Source: Candidatus Pelagibacter communis (GTDB lineage Bacteria > Pseudomonadota > Alphaproteobacteria > Pelagibacterales > Pelagibacteraceae). Taken from it: DNA of 64,000 bases. Positions 19,157 through 31,755 of this stretch are shown here, piece by piece; within the stretch, counting starts at the first letter, position 1; every line of letters begins with the position of its first letter. A model generated the notes under the pieces. That model saw nothing but the letters and a program-made list of their open reading frames with translations, was not told the DNA's origin and searched no databases. A program made the translations under genes and the position numbers. The stretch lies in contig NZ_CVSI01000058.1 in NCBI RefSeq assembly GCF_001179985.1, forward strand, positions 186,001 through 250,000. Direction: 5' to 3'.

Positions 19157-21235
19157 TTAAGATCCTGTTTTTTTTGTCACTTCATCTTGAACATTTTGAG
19201 GAACTTTATCATAATGGTCAAAGAACATTGAATATTGAGCTCTACCTTGTGACATTGATCGTAGAGCGTTTATGTAGCCAAACATATTAGCTAAAGGTAC
19301 CATTGCGGTAATAACTGTTGCATTACCTCTTTGCTCTTGAGTATTTATTTGACCTCTTCTACTGTTTAAGTCTCCTATGACATCTCCCATGTAGTCCTCT
19401 GGAGTTACTACTTCTACTCTCATAATGGGCTCTAATAGTTTTAATGTTGCTCTATTACATGCTTCTTTAAAACATTGTCTTGAAGCTAGTTCAAAGGCCA
19501 GAACACTTGAGTCAACGTCATGATGCAATCCATCTAAGATGGTCACTTTATAATCAATTATTGGAAAGCCTGCTAAAATACCAGAGTCTGAAACACTTTC
19601 TATTCCTTTTTCAACACCTGGAATAAATTCTTTTGGAATTGCTCCACCTTTAATTTTGCTTTCAACTTCTCTACCTTTTCCGGGCTCCAAAGGTTCAACA
19701 GATAATTTCACCCTAGCAAATTGACCTGCTCCACCACTTTGTTTTTTATGTGTATAATCAAACTCTGAATTTTTTAAAATTGTTTCTCTATATGCTACTT
19801 GAGGTGCACCAATATTTGCTTCAACTTTGAATTCTCTTTTCATTCTGTCAACTATAATATCTAAATGAAGTTCGCCCATACCTTTAATTATTGTTTGTCC
19901 TGACTCCTCATCTGATGTAACTCTAAATGATGGATCTTCTTTAGCTAGTCTTCCTAAGGCTTCACCCATTTTTTCTTGGTCACCTTTAGTTTTGGGCTCT
20001 ACAGCAATTTCAATTACTGGATCTGGAAACTCCATTGGCTCAAGTAAAACTGGACTGTCCTCATCAGCTAATGTGTGTCCTGTTATAGTATATTTTAATC
20101 CTGCTAAAGCAACGATATCGCCAGCATTAGCTTCTTTTATGTCCTCTCTAGAGTTCGCATGCATCAACAACATTCTACCAACCCTTTCTTCTTTGTCCTT
20201 AGAGGTATTATAAATTCCAGTCCCAGATTTTACTGTTCCAGAATAAATTCTTATAAATGTTAAAGAACCTACAAAAGGATCATTTGCAACTTTAAATGCT
20301 AATGCAGAAAAAGGCGCATTATCCTCAAATTTCATTTCTACAATATCCTCGGAATTTGGTTTAGTTCCATTAATCGAACCTATGTCAACTGGGCTTGGTA
20401 AGTAATCTACTACAGCATCTAATAGAGGTTGGACACCCTTATTTTTAAAGGCTGATCCAGTCAAAACAGGGACAAAATTAAAACTTAAGCATCCTTTTCT
20501 TATACATTTTTTTAAATCTTCTGATTTTATCTCTTCTCCATTCAAATAACTTTCCATTAACTTTTCGTCTTGTTCAACTGCTGTTTCTACTAATTCTTGT
20601 CTATATTTATCCGTGATTTCTTTTAAATCTGAAGGTATATCTTTTTCCTCCCAAGCAGCTCCTAAATCTTCGTTTTTCCATACGATTGCTTTCATTTTTA
20701 CAAGGTCAACTACTCCTTGCAGTGAGGCCTCAATACCAATAGGAATTTGCATTACCAAAGGTTTTGCACCAAGTCTATCTTTAATCATATCTACACATCT
20801 AAAAAAATCTGCACCAGTTCTATCAAGTTTATTGACAAAACATATTCTTGGTACTTTATATTTATCTGCTTGTCTCCATACTGTTTCTGATTGAGGCTCA
20901 ACACCTGCAACTCCATCAAAAACAGCAACTGCTCCATCGAGTACCTTTAAAGATCTCTCAACTTCAATTGTAAAATCCACGTGACCAGGTGTGTCGATGA
21001 TATTAATTCTATGATCTTTCCAAAAACAAGTAGTTGCTGCTGAAGTTATAGTAATACCTCTTTCTTGCTCTTGTTCCATCCAATCCATGGTAGCAGCACC
21101 GTCATGTACCTCACCAATTTTATGACTTTTTCCAGTATAGTATAAAATTCTTTCAGTAGTTGTTGTTTTTCCAGCATCGATATGTGCCATAATACCAATG
21201 TTTCTATATTTATCTAATTTGTGTGTTCGTGTCAT
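19157..21235 (-). CDS. fusA: Elongation factor G
   Basis: Ribosomal translocase. G-domain motifs: G1 [16 protein letters not shown]3 DTPGHVDF, G4 NKLD; domain IV contains YRETI and the loop with [16 protein letters not shown]-like sequence; domain V is complete. 692 residues, normal. It lies seven bases after rpsG in the rpsL-rpsG-fusA string operon, which runs straight into rpsJ and the S10 genes. Confidence 0.99.
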   Translation of the reverse strand: MTRTHKLDKYRNIGIMAHIDAGKTTTTERILYYTGKSHKIGEVHDGAATMDWMEQEQERGITITSAATTCFWKDHRINIIDTPGHVDFTIEVERSLKVLDGAVAVFDGVAGVEPQSETVWRQADKYKVPRICFVNKLDRTGADFFRCVDMIKDRLGAKPLVMQIPIGIEASLQGVVDLVKMKAIVWKNEDLGAAWEEKDIPSDLKEITDKYRQELVETAVEQDEKLMESYLNGEEIKSEDLKKCIRKGCLSFNFVPVLTGSAFKNKGVQPLLDAVVDYLPSPVDIGSINGTKPNSEDIVEMKFEDNAPFSALAFKVANDPFVGSLTFIRIYSGTVKSGTGIYNTSKDKEERVGRMLLMHANSREDIKEANAGDIVALAGLKYTITGHTLADEDSPVLLEPMEFPDPVIEIAVEPKTKGDQEKMGEALGRLAKEDPSFRVTSDEESGQTIIKGMGELHLDIIVDRMKREFKVEANIGAPQVAYRETILKNSEFDYTHKKQSGGAGQFARVKLSVEPLEPGKGREVESKIKGGAIPKEFIPGVEKGIESVSDSGILAGFPIIDYKVTILDGLHHDVDSSVLAFELASRQCFKEACNRATLKLLEPIMRVEVVTPEDYMGDVIGDLNSRRGQINTQEQRGNATVITAMVPLANMFGYINALRSMSQGRAQYSMFFDHYDKVPQNVQDEVTKKTGS

Positions 21236-21241
21236 TTAATA

Positions 21242-21712
21242 TTACCATCTAAAATGAGCAAAAGCTTTGTTAGACTCTGCCATTTTGTGAGTGTCCTCTT
21301 TTTTTTTAATTGCTGATCCTCTGTTTTGATATGCATCATAAATTTCATTAAAAATTTTATCAGACATTTTTTTATCTTTTCTTTTTCTTGATGCATCTAT
21401 AAGCCATCTTATCGCTAATGCTTGTGATCTTTTAGATTTAACCTCAACAGGAACTTGATAAGTAGCTCCACCTACACGTCTTGATCTAACTTCAACAGTT
21501 GGTTTAATATTCGTAATTGCTTGATTGAATATTGTTATAGGCTCATCTTTAGATTTGGATTTAATTTTTTCTATGGCATCATATACAATTTTTTCAGCAA
21601 TAGTTTTTTTGCCATCATACATAAGAGAATTTATTAATTTTGGAATTATCGCAGATTTATATTTTGCATCTAATGAAATATTTTTTTTTGAGGAGCTTTT
21701 TTTACGAGACAT
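21242..21712 (-). CDS. rpsG: 30S ribosomal protein S7
   Basis: Nucleates the 30S head. The core has SLMYDGKKTIAEKIVYDAIEKI, VEVRSRRVGGATYQVPVEVKSKRSQALAIRWLI and the C-terminal HKMAESNKAFAHFRW. 156 residues. One base after rpsL. A Ser/Lys-rich N terminus replaces the usual short arm. Confidence 0.98.
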   Translation of the reverse strand: MSRKKSSSKKNISLDAKYKSAIIPKLINSLMYDGKKTIAEKIVYDAIEKIKSKSKDEPITIFNQAITNIKPTVEVRSRRVGGATYQVPVEVKSKRSQALAIRWLIDASRKRKDKKMSDKIFNEIYDAYQNRGSAIKKKEDTHKMAESNKAFAHFRW

Positions 21713-21713
21713 T

Positions 21714-22085
21714 TTATTTACCTTTTTTTGCTCCGTATTTAGATCTTTGCTGTTTTCTTGCTGTTACACCCTGTGTATCTAAATTACCTCTCAAGATATG
21801 ATATCTTACCCCTGGTAAATCTTTTACTCTGCCACCTCTGATAAGAACAACCGAGTGTTCTTGCAAATTATGACCTTCGCCAGGTATATAAGATGTTACT
21901 TCGTGTCCATTAGATAATCTTACTCTTGCTACTTTTCTTAATGCAGAATTTGGTTTCTTAGGTGTGGTTGTATAAACTTTTAGACATACACCTCTTTTCT
22001 GGGGAGATTTTTCAAGCGCAGGAACTCTGTCTCTAGCCTTTGGTCTAGTCCTTCTTTTTTTCAACAATTGATTTATCGTCGGCAT
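21714..22085 (-). CDS. rpsL: 30S ribosomal protein S12
   Basis: Decoding-centre protein. [12 protein letters not shown] at the start, then [22 protein letters not shown] and [17 protein letters not shown]. Both Lys positions that confer streptomycin sensitivity when wild type (in KKPNS and RVKDL) are Lys here. 123 residues. First gene after the string promoter. Confidence 0.99.
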   Translation of the reverse strand: MPTINQLLKKRRTRPKARDRVPALEKSPQKRGVCLKVYTTTPKKPNSALRKVARVRLSNGHEVTSYIPGEGHNLQEHSVVLIRGGRVKDLPGVRYHILRGNLDTQGVTARKQQRSKYGAKKGK

Positions 22086-22181
22086 AATATAGTAATGATT
22101 AAGGAAGAAATTAAAGTAGTCTAATGTCTGTGGTCGCGTTTAGTACCTAAATAGCACTACTATCCAACCAAAATCTTGGTG

Positions 22182-22209
22182 AAAATACTATAGTTTTTGA
22201 AATTGTCAA
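22182..22209 (-). promoter_or_regulatory. Sigma-70 promoter of the rpsL-rpsG-fusA-S10 gene run
   Basis: On the minus strand TTGACA (22204-22209) and TATTTT (22182-22187) are 16 bases apart in the 153-base gap between rpoC and rpsL. Initiation would leave a leader of about 90 bases before the rpsL ATG at 22085, long enough for a regulatory structure, though none was resolved by eye. Confidence 0.6.
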
Positions 22210-22218
22210 ATTAAAACA

Positions 22219-22258
22219 ATAAAAAAAACGCTCTATTATTATGGATTTGCAGGCGTTT
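22219..22258 (-). terminator. Possible weak terminator at the end of rpoC
   Basis: On the minus strand AAACGC (22253-22258, inside the last rpoC codons) can pair with GCGTTT (22226-22231), which runs into eight Ts. The loop is over 20 bases, so the hairpin would be weak. It is noted because it is the only T-rich, GC-anchored site between rpoC and the rpsL promoter. Confidence 0.3.
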
Positions 22259-25200
22259 CAGCTTGTTCTACTTTTTCTTGCTCAGATAAGAATTTTTGAT
22301 CGTCTTCTAATGCTTTTTTATTCCATTTGTTTTTAATTGAACCGGTTCCAGCAGGAACTAATCTTCCAACAATTACATTTTCTTTTAATCCAGCTAAAGT
22401 ATCAACTTTTCCTTTTATAGCAGCGTCTGTGAGAACTCTTGTTGTTTCTTGGAAAGATGCAGCTGATATAAACGACTCTGTTTGTAAAGATGCTTTTGTT
22501 ATTCCCATTAATACTCTCTCTCCAACAGCTGGTTTTTTTCCATTTTTAACTAATTCTTCATTCACATTTTCCAATTTAAACCTATCTATAATTTCACCAG
22601 GTAGATAATCTGAGTCTCCAGAGTTTTTTATTTCAACTTTTTTAAGCATTTGTCTTAAAATAGTTTCGATGTGCTTATCATTAATTATAACACCTTGTAG
22701 TCTATAAACTTCTTGAACTTGATTTACAAAATATTCTGTTAGTTCTTTAATACCTAAAATTCTCAATATATCGTGTGGTAATGGTTGACCATCTAAAAGA
22801 TATTCTCCCTTTTTGATTTCTTCACCAGGATTAAAATTAATATGTTTTCCTTTTGGTATTAGGTAATTTGAAGTTTCACCAGAGTCTGATACGATTGATA
22901 CTTTTTGTTTTCCTCTTACTTCTTTTCCAAACATAACTTTACCATCGTTTTCTGCTATGATTGCACTGTCTTTAGCTTTTCTTGCTTCAAACAATTCAGC
23001 TACTCGTGGCAATCCTCCTGTAATATCTTTCGTCTTTGAAGTTTCCTTAGGTAATCTTGCAATTACGTCTCCAGCGCTTATTTTTTGTCCATCTTTTACT
23101 GATAAGATTGAATCTGGAACTAAATAATATCTGGCTTCATTATCGTCTGCTTTTTTAACAACATTACCTTTTTCGTCTCTTAGAGTAATTCTAGGTTTTA
23201 GCTCAGTATTTTTAGATTGAGATCTCCAATCAATAACTGATTTGGAAGATATACCTGTTGTATCATCTTGAGTTTCAGAAAGAGAAACTCCATCTATTAA
23301 ATCTACGAAATTAACTATACCGCTTTTTTCAGCGATAACTGGTGTTGTATACGGATCCCATTCACAAACTTTTGAATTTTTTTTAACTTTGTCTCCATTT
23401 TTAAAGAAAAGTTTTGATCCGTAAGGAACTTTATAAATTGCAATCTGCATTCCTTTTTCATCTTCCAAAGAAATTTGTGTATTTCTTCCCATTACTATTT
23501 GGTTTTTTTTGGAATCCTCTAATAAGTTTGTATTAATTATTTTTAAAACACCATCGTTTTTAACAACTATTTGAGAGTCTTGTTTAATTTGAGCGGTACC
23601 ACCAACGTGAAAAGTTCTCATTGTTAATTGTGTACCTGGTTCACCAATTGATTGTGCTGAAATCATTCCTATAGCTTCACCTACGTTAACCATTTGACCT
23701 CTTGAAAGATCTCTTCCATAACACATCGCACAAACACCTTCTTTAGAACCACAAGTTATAACAGAGTATACATTTATAGCTTTAACACCAGCTGCATCAA
23801 TTTTTTCACAACCAGCCTCATCTATCATTTCACCTTTTTTAATTATAACTTCACCAGATATTGGATTTTTGACATTATCAGCAACGACTCTTCCTAGAGC
23901 TCTTTCTGATAAACTGACGATAATATTTCCACCTTCAATTATTTCAGATAAAGTAATACTTCCTTTACTTTTACAATCACAATCTTTTTTTGTGATTGTT
24001 AAATCCTGAGCAACATCACATAATCTCCTAGTTAAATATCCTGAATTAGCAGTTTTTAATGCAGTATCTGCAAGACCTTTTCTGGCACCGTGAGTAGAGT
24101 TAAAGTATTCAAGCGCAGTTAGGCCTTCTTTAAAATTGGAAGTAATTGGTGACTCGATAATCTCACCAGATGGCTTTGCTATTAAACCTCTCATCCCTGC
24201 TAATTGTTTCATTTGAGCAGCAGAACCTCTGGCACCTGAATCTGCCATCATAAATACAGAGTTTATATTAAGTCCTTCATCGGTTTTTTCCGTAGCAGAT
24301 ATACCTTTCATCATTTCAGATGCAACATTGTCTGTACATTTTGACCAAGCATCGACAACTTTATTATATTTTTCACCTCTTGTAATTAAACCCTCTGAAT
24401 ATTGATTTTCGTAGTCTTTAATTAATTTTTTTGTTTCCTCTATTAATGATTCTTTGCTATTCGGGATAATCAAATCATCTTTACCAAAAGATATTCCCGC
24501 TTTAAAAGCATGCTTAAATCCTAAGTCTTTAAGTTTATCACAAAATATAACTGTACTTTTTTGGCCAGTAAATCTAAAAACAATATCTATTATTTCAGAG
24601 ACAACTTTTTTAGGAAGTATTCTATCAATTAGACTGAAGGTGATGTCTTTGTCTTTAGGTAATAGATTGGCTAATAAGAATCTTCCAGCTGTACTTGTAT
24701 GTTTTTCAAATTTTATTTTACCATTTTCATCAACAGTCTCAAATCTAGATATAATTCTTGAATGAATTTTTATACTGCCAGATTCTAAAGCTTGTTCAAT
24801 TTCAGAATTATTTACAAAATAACCTTCAACTTTTTTTTCCTGGTATGGAGGCAAAGACAAGTAATAAATTCCTAATATCATATCTTGACTAGGTACAATT
24901 ATAGGTTTTCCATTAGAAGGGCTTAAAATATTATTTGTTGACATCATTAATACTCTTGCTTCAAGTTGTGCCTCTAAACTTAGAGGTATATGAACTGCCA
25001 TCTGATCACCATCAAAGTCTGCATTAAAAGCTGCGCAGGTTAATGGATGTAATTCGATAGCATCTCCCTCTATCAATTTAGGTTCAAAAGCTTGAACACC
25101 AAGTCTGTGTAGTGTTGGAGCTCTATTTAGTATAACAGGGTGCTCTCTCACAATAAGTTCTAATGCATCCCAAACTGCATTTGTCTCTCTTTCAACTAAT

Positions 25201-26408
25201 TTTTTTGCTTGTTTAATTGTTGAAGCTAAGCCTAATTTATTTAATCTTGCGTATAAAAATGGTTTAAACAATTCTAAAGCCATTTTTTTTGGAAGCCCAC
25301 ACTCATGCAATTTTAAATCTGGCCCAACTACAATTACAGATCTACCTGAATAATCAACTCTTTTTCCAAGCAAGTTCTGTCTAAATCTACCTTGTTTACC
25401 CTTAAGCATCTCTGCTAAAGATTTTAATGGTCTTTTTCCAGTTCCAGTTATTACTCTACCGCGTCTACCATTATCAAAAAGGGCATCGACAGATTCTTGT
25501 AACATTCTTTTTTCATTTCTAACTATTATGTCTGGAGCCTTTAAATCCATTAATCTTTTTAAACGATTATTTCTGTTTATTACTCTTCTATATAAATCAT
25601 TTAAATCTGAAGTAGCAAATCTACCACCGTCTAATGGTACTAAAGGTCTTAACTCTGGAGGAATTACAGGTATTACGGTAAGAATCATCCACTCTGGTTT
25701 GTTTCCTGTTTTAATAAAGGAGTCAATTAACTTTAAACGTTTTATAGATCTTTCCTCAGAAACTTTAGATTTTGTCTCATTAATCGTCTTGACCAATATT
25801 TCTTTTTCTTGCTCAAGATTTATCGATTTTAAAATTTCTAAAATAGCTTCGGCGCCTATTCCAGCAGTAAAAGATTCTTCTCCAAATTCGTCTTGATATT
25901 TAATTAACTCCTCCTCAGATAGCAATTGGTTTTTCTTTAGACCAGTTAATCCAGGTTCAATTACAATAAAATTTTCAAAGTATAATACTCTCTCCACTTC
26001 TTTCAATTTCATATCGACTGCTAAAGATATTCTGCTTGGTAGCGATTTTAAGAACCATATATGAGCAACAGGTGTTGCTAGATTTATATGTCCCATTCTC
26101 TCTCGTCTTACATTTGATTTTGTTACTTCAACACCACATTTTTCGCAGATTATGCCTCTAAATTTCATTCTTTTATATTTTCCACATAAACACTCATAAT
26201 CTTTGATCGGACCAAATATTCTTGCACAGAACAAACCGTCTTTTTCAGGTCTAAAGGTTCTATAGTTTATAGTTTCAGGTTTCTTAATTTCTCCATAAGT
26301 CCATGATTTAATTTTTTCAGGACTCGCTAGAGAAATCTTAATACTATTAAAATTTTGAACATCTGATATCTCACTACTTTTAAAAATGTTACTTAAATCT
26401 TTTTTCAT
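22239..26408 (-). CDS. rpoC: DNA-directed RNA polymerase subunit beta'
   Basis: Catalytic RNA polymerase subunit. The N-terminal zinc site is in [23 protein letters not shown], the catalytic Mg2+ aspartates are in [16 protein letters not shown], and the second zinc site uses CDCKSKG with VCAMCYGRD. The bridge-helix/trigger-loop region [15 protein letters not shown] is present. 1389 residues, complete. Unusually, its start is two bases after a cytochrome c gene rather than after rpoB. Confidence 0.99.
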   Translation of the reverse strand: MKKDLSNIFKSSEISDVQNFNSIKISLASPEKIKSWTYGEIKKPETINYRTFRPEKDGLFCARIFGPIKDYECLCGKYKRMKFRGIICEKCGVEVTKSNVRRERMGHINLATPVAHIWFLKSLPSRISLAVDMKLKEVERVLYFENFIVIEPGLTGLKKNQLLSEEELIKYQDEFGEESFTAGIGAEAILEILKSINLEQEKEILVKTINETKSKVSEERSIKRLKLIDSFIKTGNKPEWMILTVIPVIPPELRPLVPLDGGRFATSDLNDLYRRVINRNNRLKRLMDLKAPDIIVRNEKRMLQESVDALFDNGRRGRVITGTGKRPLKSLAEMLKGKQGRFRQNLLGKRVDYSGRSVIVVGPDLKLHECGLPKKMALELFKPFLYARLNKLGLASTIKQAKKLVERETNAVWDALELIVREHPVILNRAPTLHRLGVQAFEPKLIEGDAIELHPLTCAAFNADFDGDQMAVHIPLSLEAQLEARVLMMSTNNILSPSNGKPIIVPSQDMILGIYYLSLPPYQEKKVEGYFVNNSEIEQALESGSIKIHSRIISRFETVDENGKIKFEKHTSTAGRFLLANLLPKDKDITFSLIDRILPKKVVSEIIDIVFRFTGQKSTVIFCDKLKDLGFKHAFKAGISFGKDDLIIPNSKESLIEETKKLIKDYENQYSEGLITRGEKYNKVVDAWSKCTDNVASEMMKGISATEKTDEGLNINSVFMMADSGARGSAAQMKQLAGMRGLIAKPSGEIIESPITSNFKEGLTALEYFNSTHGARKGLADTALKTANSGYLTRRLCDVAQDLTITKKDCDCKSKGSITLSEIIEGGNIIVSLSERALGRVVADNVKNPISGEVIIKKGEMIDEAGCEKIDAAGVKAINVYSVITCGSKEGVCAMCYGRDLSRGQMVNVGEAIGMISAQSIGEPGTQLTMRTFHVGGTAQIKQDSQIVVKNDGVLKIINTNLLEDSKKNQIVMGRNTQISLEDEKGMQIAIYKVPYGSKLFFKNGDKVKKNSKVCEWDPYTTPVIAEKSGIVNFVDLIDGVSLSETQDDTTGISSKSVIDWRSQSKNTELKPRITLRDEKGNVVKKADDNEARYYLVPDSILSVKDGQKISAGDVIARLPKETSKTKDITGGLPRVAELFEARKAKDSAIIAENDGKVMFGKEVRGKQKVSIVSDSGETSNYLIPKGKHINFNPGEEIKKGEYLLDGQPLPHDILRILGIKELTEYFVNQVQEVYRLQGVIINDKHIETILRQMLKKVEIKNSGDSDYLPGEIIDRFKLENVNEELVKNGKKPAVGERVLMGITKASLQTESFISAASFQETTRVLTDAAIKGKVDTLAGLKENVIVGRLVPAGTGSIKNKWNKKALEDDQKFLSEQEKVEQAETPANP

Positions 26409-26410
26409 AA

Positions 26411-26719
26411 TTATTGCACGAATGAACTAAGTTTATTTTTCCAATTTTTTCCTTCTTTTGATACAAATAATGCTACTGCTTCTATTTCTTTTTCAGATAA
26501 TTTATCTTTATAAGCTGGCATCACGCCATATCCATTGGTTACTATATTTACAACATGTTCCTTTGAAAGTTGATTGTTTCCACCATCAGCTGCATTTAAA
26601 ATATGACAATTTACACAAGCTTCTTTGTTGTAAAATATTTCTTGTCCAATTTTTATAAAATCTTCAGCGAATAGATTTGTAGGCATTAATAATAAAGTTA
26701 ATAAAGTTATTTTTCTCAT
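26411..26719 (-). CDS. Small secreted class I cytochrome c between rpoB and rpoC
   Basis: A 102-residue periplasmic cytochrome c. Residues 1-18 form a Sec signal peptide ([18 protein letters not shown], cut before ED). The haem attachment motif CVNCH is at residues 35-39, and Met67 in YGVMPAYKD is the probable axial ligand. The C-terminal helix [17 protein letters not shown] is typical of mono-haem c-type domains. It is two bases from each of rpoB and rpoC on the same strand, so it must be co-transcribed with RNA polymerase genes. An electron-carrier role is inferred from the family; a specific partner is not visible here. Confidence 0.92.
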   Translation of the reverse strand: MRKITLLTLLLMPTNLFAEDFIKIGQEIFYNKEACVNCHILNAADGGNNQLSKEHVVNIVTNGYGVMPAYKDKLSEKEIEAVALFVSKEGKNWKNKLSSFVQ

Positions 26720-26721
26720 AA

Positions 26722-29700
26722 TTAATTTAATTCGACATTTAATGCTAAGGATTTTATTTCTTTAACCAAAACGTTAAATGACTCAGGTATTCCTGACTCA
26801 AAATTTTCTTCACCCTTAACAATTGTTTCATAAACTTTTACTCTTCCAGCTACATCATCTGATTTAACAGTTAATATTTCTTGCAATGTGTATGATGCTC
26901 CATAAGCTTCTAAAGCCCAAACTTCCATTTCACCAAATCTCTGACCACCAAGTTGTGCTTTACCACCTAGAGGTTGCTGTGTTACTAAACTATATGGTCC
27001 TGTCGATCTAGCATGAATTTTATCTTCGACTAAGTGATGAAGTTTTAGCATATAAATTGTTCCAACAGTTACGGGTCTATCAAATTTTTCACCTGTTCTA
27101 CCATCCCAAAGATCTGTTTGACCTGAATTGGGTAACTTTGCTATTTCTAACATCTTGGTTACATCTCTCTCTTTTGCTCCATCAAAAACTGGAGTCGAAA
27201 TTGGAACACCATTCATAAGATTTTCACATAGATCTGAAAATTCAGTTTTAGATAATTTTTCAATTGAATTTCCAAGTATTTCTTGACCATAGATTGATTT
27301 TAAAAATTCTTTTATTTTTTGATTTAACTCAAATTTTTTTTGATTTTCGGTGATTAGTGATTTTAATTTTTCTCCTAACTCAGTACATGCCCATCCTAAA
27401 TGAGTTTCTAAAATTTGACCAACATTCATTCGACTTGGTACACCCAGAGGATTTAATACTATATCCACAGGTTTGCCATTTTGTCTGTAAGGCATATCTT
27501 CAACAGGGACAATTTTACTTACAACTCCCTTATTTCCATGTCTACCAGACATCTTATCTCCAGGTCTAAGCCTTCTTTTAATTGCAACAAAAACTTTTAC
27601 CATTTTCATAACGCTAGGTAAAAGGTCATCGCCTTGTCTAATTTTTAAAACTTTATCTTCAAACCTTTCTTTTATATCGAGACTAGCCTCATCGTACTGA
27701 TCTTTGAGTTTGCTAAGTATTTCATTCTTCTTTAAATCATTTAGATCTATTTTAAAAATATCTGAAATTGATAAATCTGCGATATTTTGCTGATTAATTT
27801 CGTCACCTTGATTTAAATTTTTAATTTTTTTTGCTAATCTATGACCGTTCAAAATTTGAAGTGTTCTTTGTTTGATACTCCTGTTTAAAATTTCTTCTTC
27901 AACAATTCTATCTTGCTGAACTAGATCAATCTCTGCTCTTTCTATAGTAATTGATCTCTCATCTTTTTCTATACCGTGTCTGTTAAAAACTCTTACGTCT
28001 ATAACTGTTCCACCACTTCCACTAGGCATTTTTAGAGAAGTATCAGTAACATCAATGGCTTTTTCACCAAATATAGATCTTAATAATTTTTCCTCTGGCC
28101 CTGAAGCAGTATCACCTTTAGGGGTTACTTTTCCTACAAGTATGTCCCCAGGTTTTACTTCGGCACCTATATAAACAATTCCAGACTCATCTAAGTTTTT
28201 TAAAGCTTCCTCGTTTACATTGGGGATATCTCTTGTGATGTCTTCTTCACCTAATTTTGTGTCCCTTGCCATTACTTCATACTCTTCAATATGGACAGAG
28301 GTAAAGACATCGTCAGTTACACATCTTTCAGAAATTAAAATCGAATCTTCGAAATTATATCCCTGCCAAGGCATAAAGGCTACTGTAACATTTTTTCCAA
28401 GAGCAAGTTCACCAATTTTGGTGGAAGGTCCATCAGCAATTATATCTCCATTTTTTACTTTATCACCCACCCTGACTAAAGGTTTCTGATTTATACAAGT
28501 ATTTTGGTTCGATCTTTTAAACTTTTGTAAATTGTAAATATCAACACCAGATTTAGAGTAATCAGTCTCACCCGTAGCCTTTATAACAATTCTTTTTCCA
28601 TCAATTTTATCTACAATACCGTCTCTTTTTGCAACAATTGTTACGCCTGAATCTAAGGCTACATCACTTTCAATTCCTGTTCCTACTAATGGAGACTCTG
28701 GTTTAAGTAATGGAACTGCTTGTCTCATCATATTAGATCCCATTAACGCTCTGTTTGCATCGTCATTTTCTAAAAATGGTATTAAAGATGCAGCTACAGA
28801 AACTAACTGCTTTGGAGATACGTCAATGTAATCAATATTTTCAGGTTTAGATAAAATAAAGTTCAAATTTTGTCTGCTTGATACCAAATCTTCTGTTAAT
28901 TTTCCGTTTTTATCAATTTTTGAATTTGCTTGAGCGATTGTATATTTGGTCTCTTCCATAGCTGATAAATATTCTATTTTTTCCTGAACAACTCCATCAA
29001 CAACTTTTCTATAAGGAGACTCTATAAAACCATATTTGTTAATTTTTGAGTATGTTGATAAGCTATTTATTAATCCAATATTTGGTCCTTCTGGTGTTTC
29101 GATTGGACATATTCTTCCATAATGTGTTGGGTGAACGTCTCTTACTTCAAAGCCAGCTCTTTCTCTTGTTAAGCCTCCAGGACCTAATGCAGAAACTCTT
29201 CTTTTGTGTGTAATTTCAGATAATGGATTTGTTTGATCCATGAATTGAGAAAGTTGAGACGTAGCAAAAAAATCTTTCAAAGAAATTGTCAATGGTTTAG
29301 CATTAATCAAATCTTGTGGCATAGCAGACTCAACATCAAGAGTTGTCATTTTTTCTTTAATTGCTCTTTCCATACGATAAACACCAATTCTAGCCTGATT
29401 TTCTACAAGCTCACCAACTGATCTAACTCTCCTATTTCCTAGGTGATCAATATCATCAACCTCATCTTTACCATCTCTGAGATCGAGCATTTTTTTAACT
29501 ATTGAGATAATATCATCGTTTCTTAATATTGTAATTTTATCAGAACAATCTAAATTTAATCTTGAATTTAATTTAACTCTTCCAACATCTGATAAATCGT
29601 ATCTGTCAGAACTAAAAAATAAATTATTAAAAATCTGTGAAGCTATTTCAATTGTCGGAGGTTCACCAGGTCGCAATACTTTATAAATTTCATTTATTGC

Positions 29701-30804
29701 TTCATGTTTTGTCTCATTTTTATCATTAAAAATCGTTTGTAACAAATAAGGACCTTTATTAATAGAACTTGTAAAAGCAGTTTCAATAATAGTAAGGTTT
29801 TCCTCAATAGCTTTTTCTATTATGGTTTCATTTATTTCGGTTCCAATTTTAAAAACATCTTTACCTAGAGAAAATTGTTTAACAATGTATTTGCCATATA
29901 AAAACTGGCTATCAACATATATTTCTTTTAGTCCATCGGAATGTAATTTTTTTGCTTTTAAGTAATTAATTTTTTCACCTTTTTTAATAATTATTTTATT
30001 TGTTTTTGCGTCAATTATTTCTTCTGAAAAGTTTTTTGATTTGAAATGGTCTGGATTAAATTTTGTTTTCCATTTTTTTAATTTACTATCAAAATGATAA
30101 GTTTCTTTATCATAAAATTCATTTATCATATCTGATTTACTAAAACCCAATGCTAATAATAAAGTTGAGACAAGGATTTTCTTTTTTCTATCTACTCTAA
30201 AATATAATAAATCTTTAACATCATACTCAAAATCTAACCACGATCCTCTGTTTGGTATTACTCTACAATTAAATAATAATTTTCCACTTGCATGAGATTT
30301 CCCTTTATCATGATCAAAGAACACACCGGGACTTCGGTGCATTTGATTCACGACAACTCTTTGAACACCGTTAGTAATGAAGGTTCCACTATTTGTCATC
30401 ATAGGAACTTCACCCATATACACTTCTTGTTCTTTGGCTGATAAAATATCTTTTGTATTATTTTCCTGATTTATTTCATAAACAACCAATCTTAACATAC
30501 ACTTTAATGCAGAAGAGTAAGTAAGACCTCTTTGTATACATTCATCAACGTCAAATTTAGGTTTTTCAAGTTTATAGCTTACATATTCAAGTGTTGCTTT
30601 ATCATTAAGATCCTCTATAGGAAAAATACTTTTAAAAACTCTATCAAAACCTTTGATAAACTGTGGATCTACATCTTTTTTAAATTCGGTAAGTTCTTTG
30701 TATGAGTTTTTTTGGACCTCTATAAGATTTGGAATAGAAAGACCTTCTTTTAATTTTCCAAAGTTCTTTCTAATATTTTTCTTTTTAGTAAAAGATAATT
30801 CCAT
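26722..30804 (-). CDS. rpoB: DNA-directed RNA polymerase subunit beta
   Basis: RNA polymerase core subunit, 1360 residues. The rifampicin region is intact and sensitive-looking: [30 protein letters not shown], with Thr where E. coli has Asn after DQ. Also seen are [20 protein letters not shown], the [17 protein letters not shown] motif and the C-terminal clamp segment with [24 protein letters not shown]. It is 51 bases after rplL and two bases before the cytochrome gene. Confidence 0.99.
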   Translation of the reverse strand: MELSFTKKKNIRKNFGKLKEGLSIPNLIEVQKNSYKELTEFKKDVDPQFIKGFDRVFKSIFPIEDLNDKATLEYVSYKLEKPKFDVDECIQRGLTYSSALKCMLRLVVYEINQENNTKDILSAKEQEVYMGEVPMMTNSGTFITNGVQRVVVNQMHRSPGVFFDHDKGKSHASGKLLFNCRVIPNRGSWLDFEYDVKDLLYFRVDRKKKILVSTLLLALGFSKSDMINEFYDKETYHFDSKLKKWKTKFNPDHFKSKNFSEEIIDAKTNKIIIKKGEKINYLKAKKLHSDGLKEIYVDSQFLYGKYIVKQFSLGKDVFKIGTEINETIIEKAIEENLTIIETAFTSSINKGPYLLQTIFNDKNETKHEAINEIYKVLRPGEPPTIEIASQIFNNLFFSSDRYDLSDVGRVKLNSRLNLDCSDKITILRNDDIISIVKKMLDLRDGKDEVDDIDHLGNRRVRSVGELVENQARIGVYRMERAIKEKMTTLDVESAMPQDLINAKPLTISLKDFFATSQLSQFMDQTNPLSEITHKRRVSALGPGGLTRERAGFEVRDVHPTHYGRICPIETPEGPNIGLINSLSTYSKINKYGFIESPYRKVVDGVVQEKIEYLSAMEETKYTIAQANSKIDKNGKLTEDLVSSRQNLNFILSKPENIDYIDVSPKQLVSVAASLIPFLENDDANRALMGSNMMRQAVPLLKPESPLVGTGIESDVALDSGVTIVAKRDGIVDKIDGKRIVIKATGETDYSKSGVDIYNLQKFKRSNQNTCINQKPLVRVGDKVKNGDIIADGPSTKIGELALGKNVTVAFMPWQGYNFEDSILISERCVTDDVFTSVHIEEYEVMARDTKLGEEDITRDIPNVNEEALKNLDESGIVYIGAEVKPGDILVGKVTPKGDTASGPEEKLLRSIFGEKAIDVTDTSLKMPSGSGGTVIDVRVFNRHGIEKDERSITIERAEIDLVQQDRIVEEEILNRSIKQRTLQILNGHRLAKKIKNLNQGDEINQQNIADLSISDIFKIDLNDLKKNEILSKLKDQYDEASLDIKERFEDKVLKIRQGDDLLPSVMKMVKVFVAIKRRLRPGDKMSGRHGNKGVVSKIVPVEDMPYRQNGKPVDIVLNPLGVPSRMNVGQILETHLGWACTELGEKLKSLITENQKKFELNQKIKEFLKSIYGQEILGNSIEKLSKTEFSDLCENLMNGVPISTPVFDGAKERDVTKMLEIAKLPNSGQTDLWDGRTGEKFDRPVTVGTIYMLKLHHLVEDKIHARSTGPYSLVTQQPLGGKAQLGGQRFGEMEVWALEAYGASYTLQEILTVKSDDVAGRVKVYETIVKGEENFESGIPESFNVLVKEIKSLALNVELN

Positions 30805-30855
30805 TTAATATCAACCGTTAAAAATCAAATTAACAGCTTTTTTTATAAATTTTGT

Positions 30856-31230
30856 TTATTTAAGTTCTACTTTTGCACCAGCTGCTTCGAGTTTTTTTTT
30901 CATCTCTTCAGCATCTTTTTTATTAACACCCGATTTAATTTCTTTTGGTGCTGCCTCAACTAAATCTTTTGCTTCTTTTAAGCCTAATGTAGTAATAGCT
31001 CTAACTTCTTTTATTACATTAATTTTTTTGTCTCCTGCTGAAGCTAAAAAAATTGTAAATTCATCTTTTTCTTCTGCGGGTGCACCTCCAGCTGCAGCTC
31101 CTGCTGCTGGCGCTGCTACAGCTGCTGCTGCAGTAACTCCCCATTTTTCCTCTAATTGTTTTGATAATTCTGCTGCCTCAACAACAGTAAGTTTCGATAG
31201 TTCGTCTATGATTTTGTTTAGATCTGCCAT
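30856..31230 (-). CDS. rplL: 50S ribosomal protein L7/L12
   Basis: Stalk protein that recruits translation GTPases. An N-terminal dimerisation region ([18 protein letters not shown]), an Ala/Gly-rich hinge (residues 33-52) and the C-terminal domain [34 protein letters not shown]. 124 residues. The hinge is much more GC-rich than surrounding DNA. Fourteen bases downstream of rplJ. Confidence 0.98.
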   Translation of the reverse strand: MADLNKIIDELSKLTVVEAAELSKQLEEKWGVTAAAAVAAPAAGAAAGGAPAEEKDEFTIFLASAGDKKINVIKEVRAITTLGLKEAKDLVEAAPKEIKSGVNKKDAEEMKKKLEAAGAKVELK

Positions 31231-31243
31231 ACTTCTTCCAAGG

Positions 31244-31753
31244 TTATTTTTTTGATTTTTCGAGCGCTAAAATAGCGATTTTTGAGGCTGGCGCAAGTAA
31301 AATACTTGCGATTTTTTGAGCTGGAGACCTCAATATTCCTACAATTTTAGCCCTTGCCTCATCCAGAGAAGGTAATGTTGCAACATTTTTTACTCCAGCA
31401 ACATCTAAAATGTCTCCTCCCATGATTCCACCAAGAATTTTTAAATGAGAGTTTTCTTTTGAAAAGTTTGTTAAAATTTTTGCTGACGTAATAGCATCAG
31501 AAGATAAAGCAACTGCAGTAGGTCCTGTAAAAAATTTTGACAATTCTTTACACTTTGTTTTTTCTAAAGCTAGTTTGGTAATCCTATTTTTAGTAATCTT
31601 GAATTGAATACCATGTTCTCTCATTTTTTTTCTTAATTCATCTAATTGTTTTACTGTAAGTCCTTGATAATGAGCGACTATAACAGCCTCAGATTTATCA
31701 AATTGATCTGTCATCTCTTTTATATAAATTTGTTTTTTTTCTTTACTTATCAT
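31244..31753 (-). CDS. rplJ: 50S ribosomal protein L10
   Basis: Stalk base that binds L7/L12 dimers through its C-terminal helix. Contains [40 protein letters not shown] and [20 protein letters not shown]. 169 residues. In E. coli it represses its own operon; only two bases separate it from rplA here, so any leader would be inside rplA. Confidence 0.97.
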   Translation of the reverse strand: MISKEKKQIYIKEMTDQFDKSEAVIVAHYQGLTVKQLDELRKKMREHGIQFKITKNRITKLALEKTKCKELSKFFTGPTAVALSSDAITSAKILTNFSKENSHLKILGGIMGGDILDVAGVKNVATLPSLDEARAKIVGILRSPAQKIASILLAPASKIAILALEKSKK

Positions 31754-31755
31754 TA

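Noticed and set aside
30805-30855. Attenuator between rplL and rpoB
   Set aside because: A short GTTAA/TTAAC pairing is possible but has only A-T-rich pairs and no T run, too weak to support.
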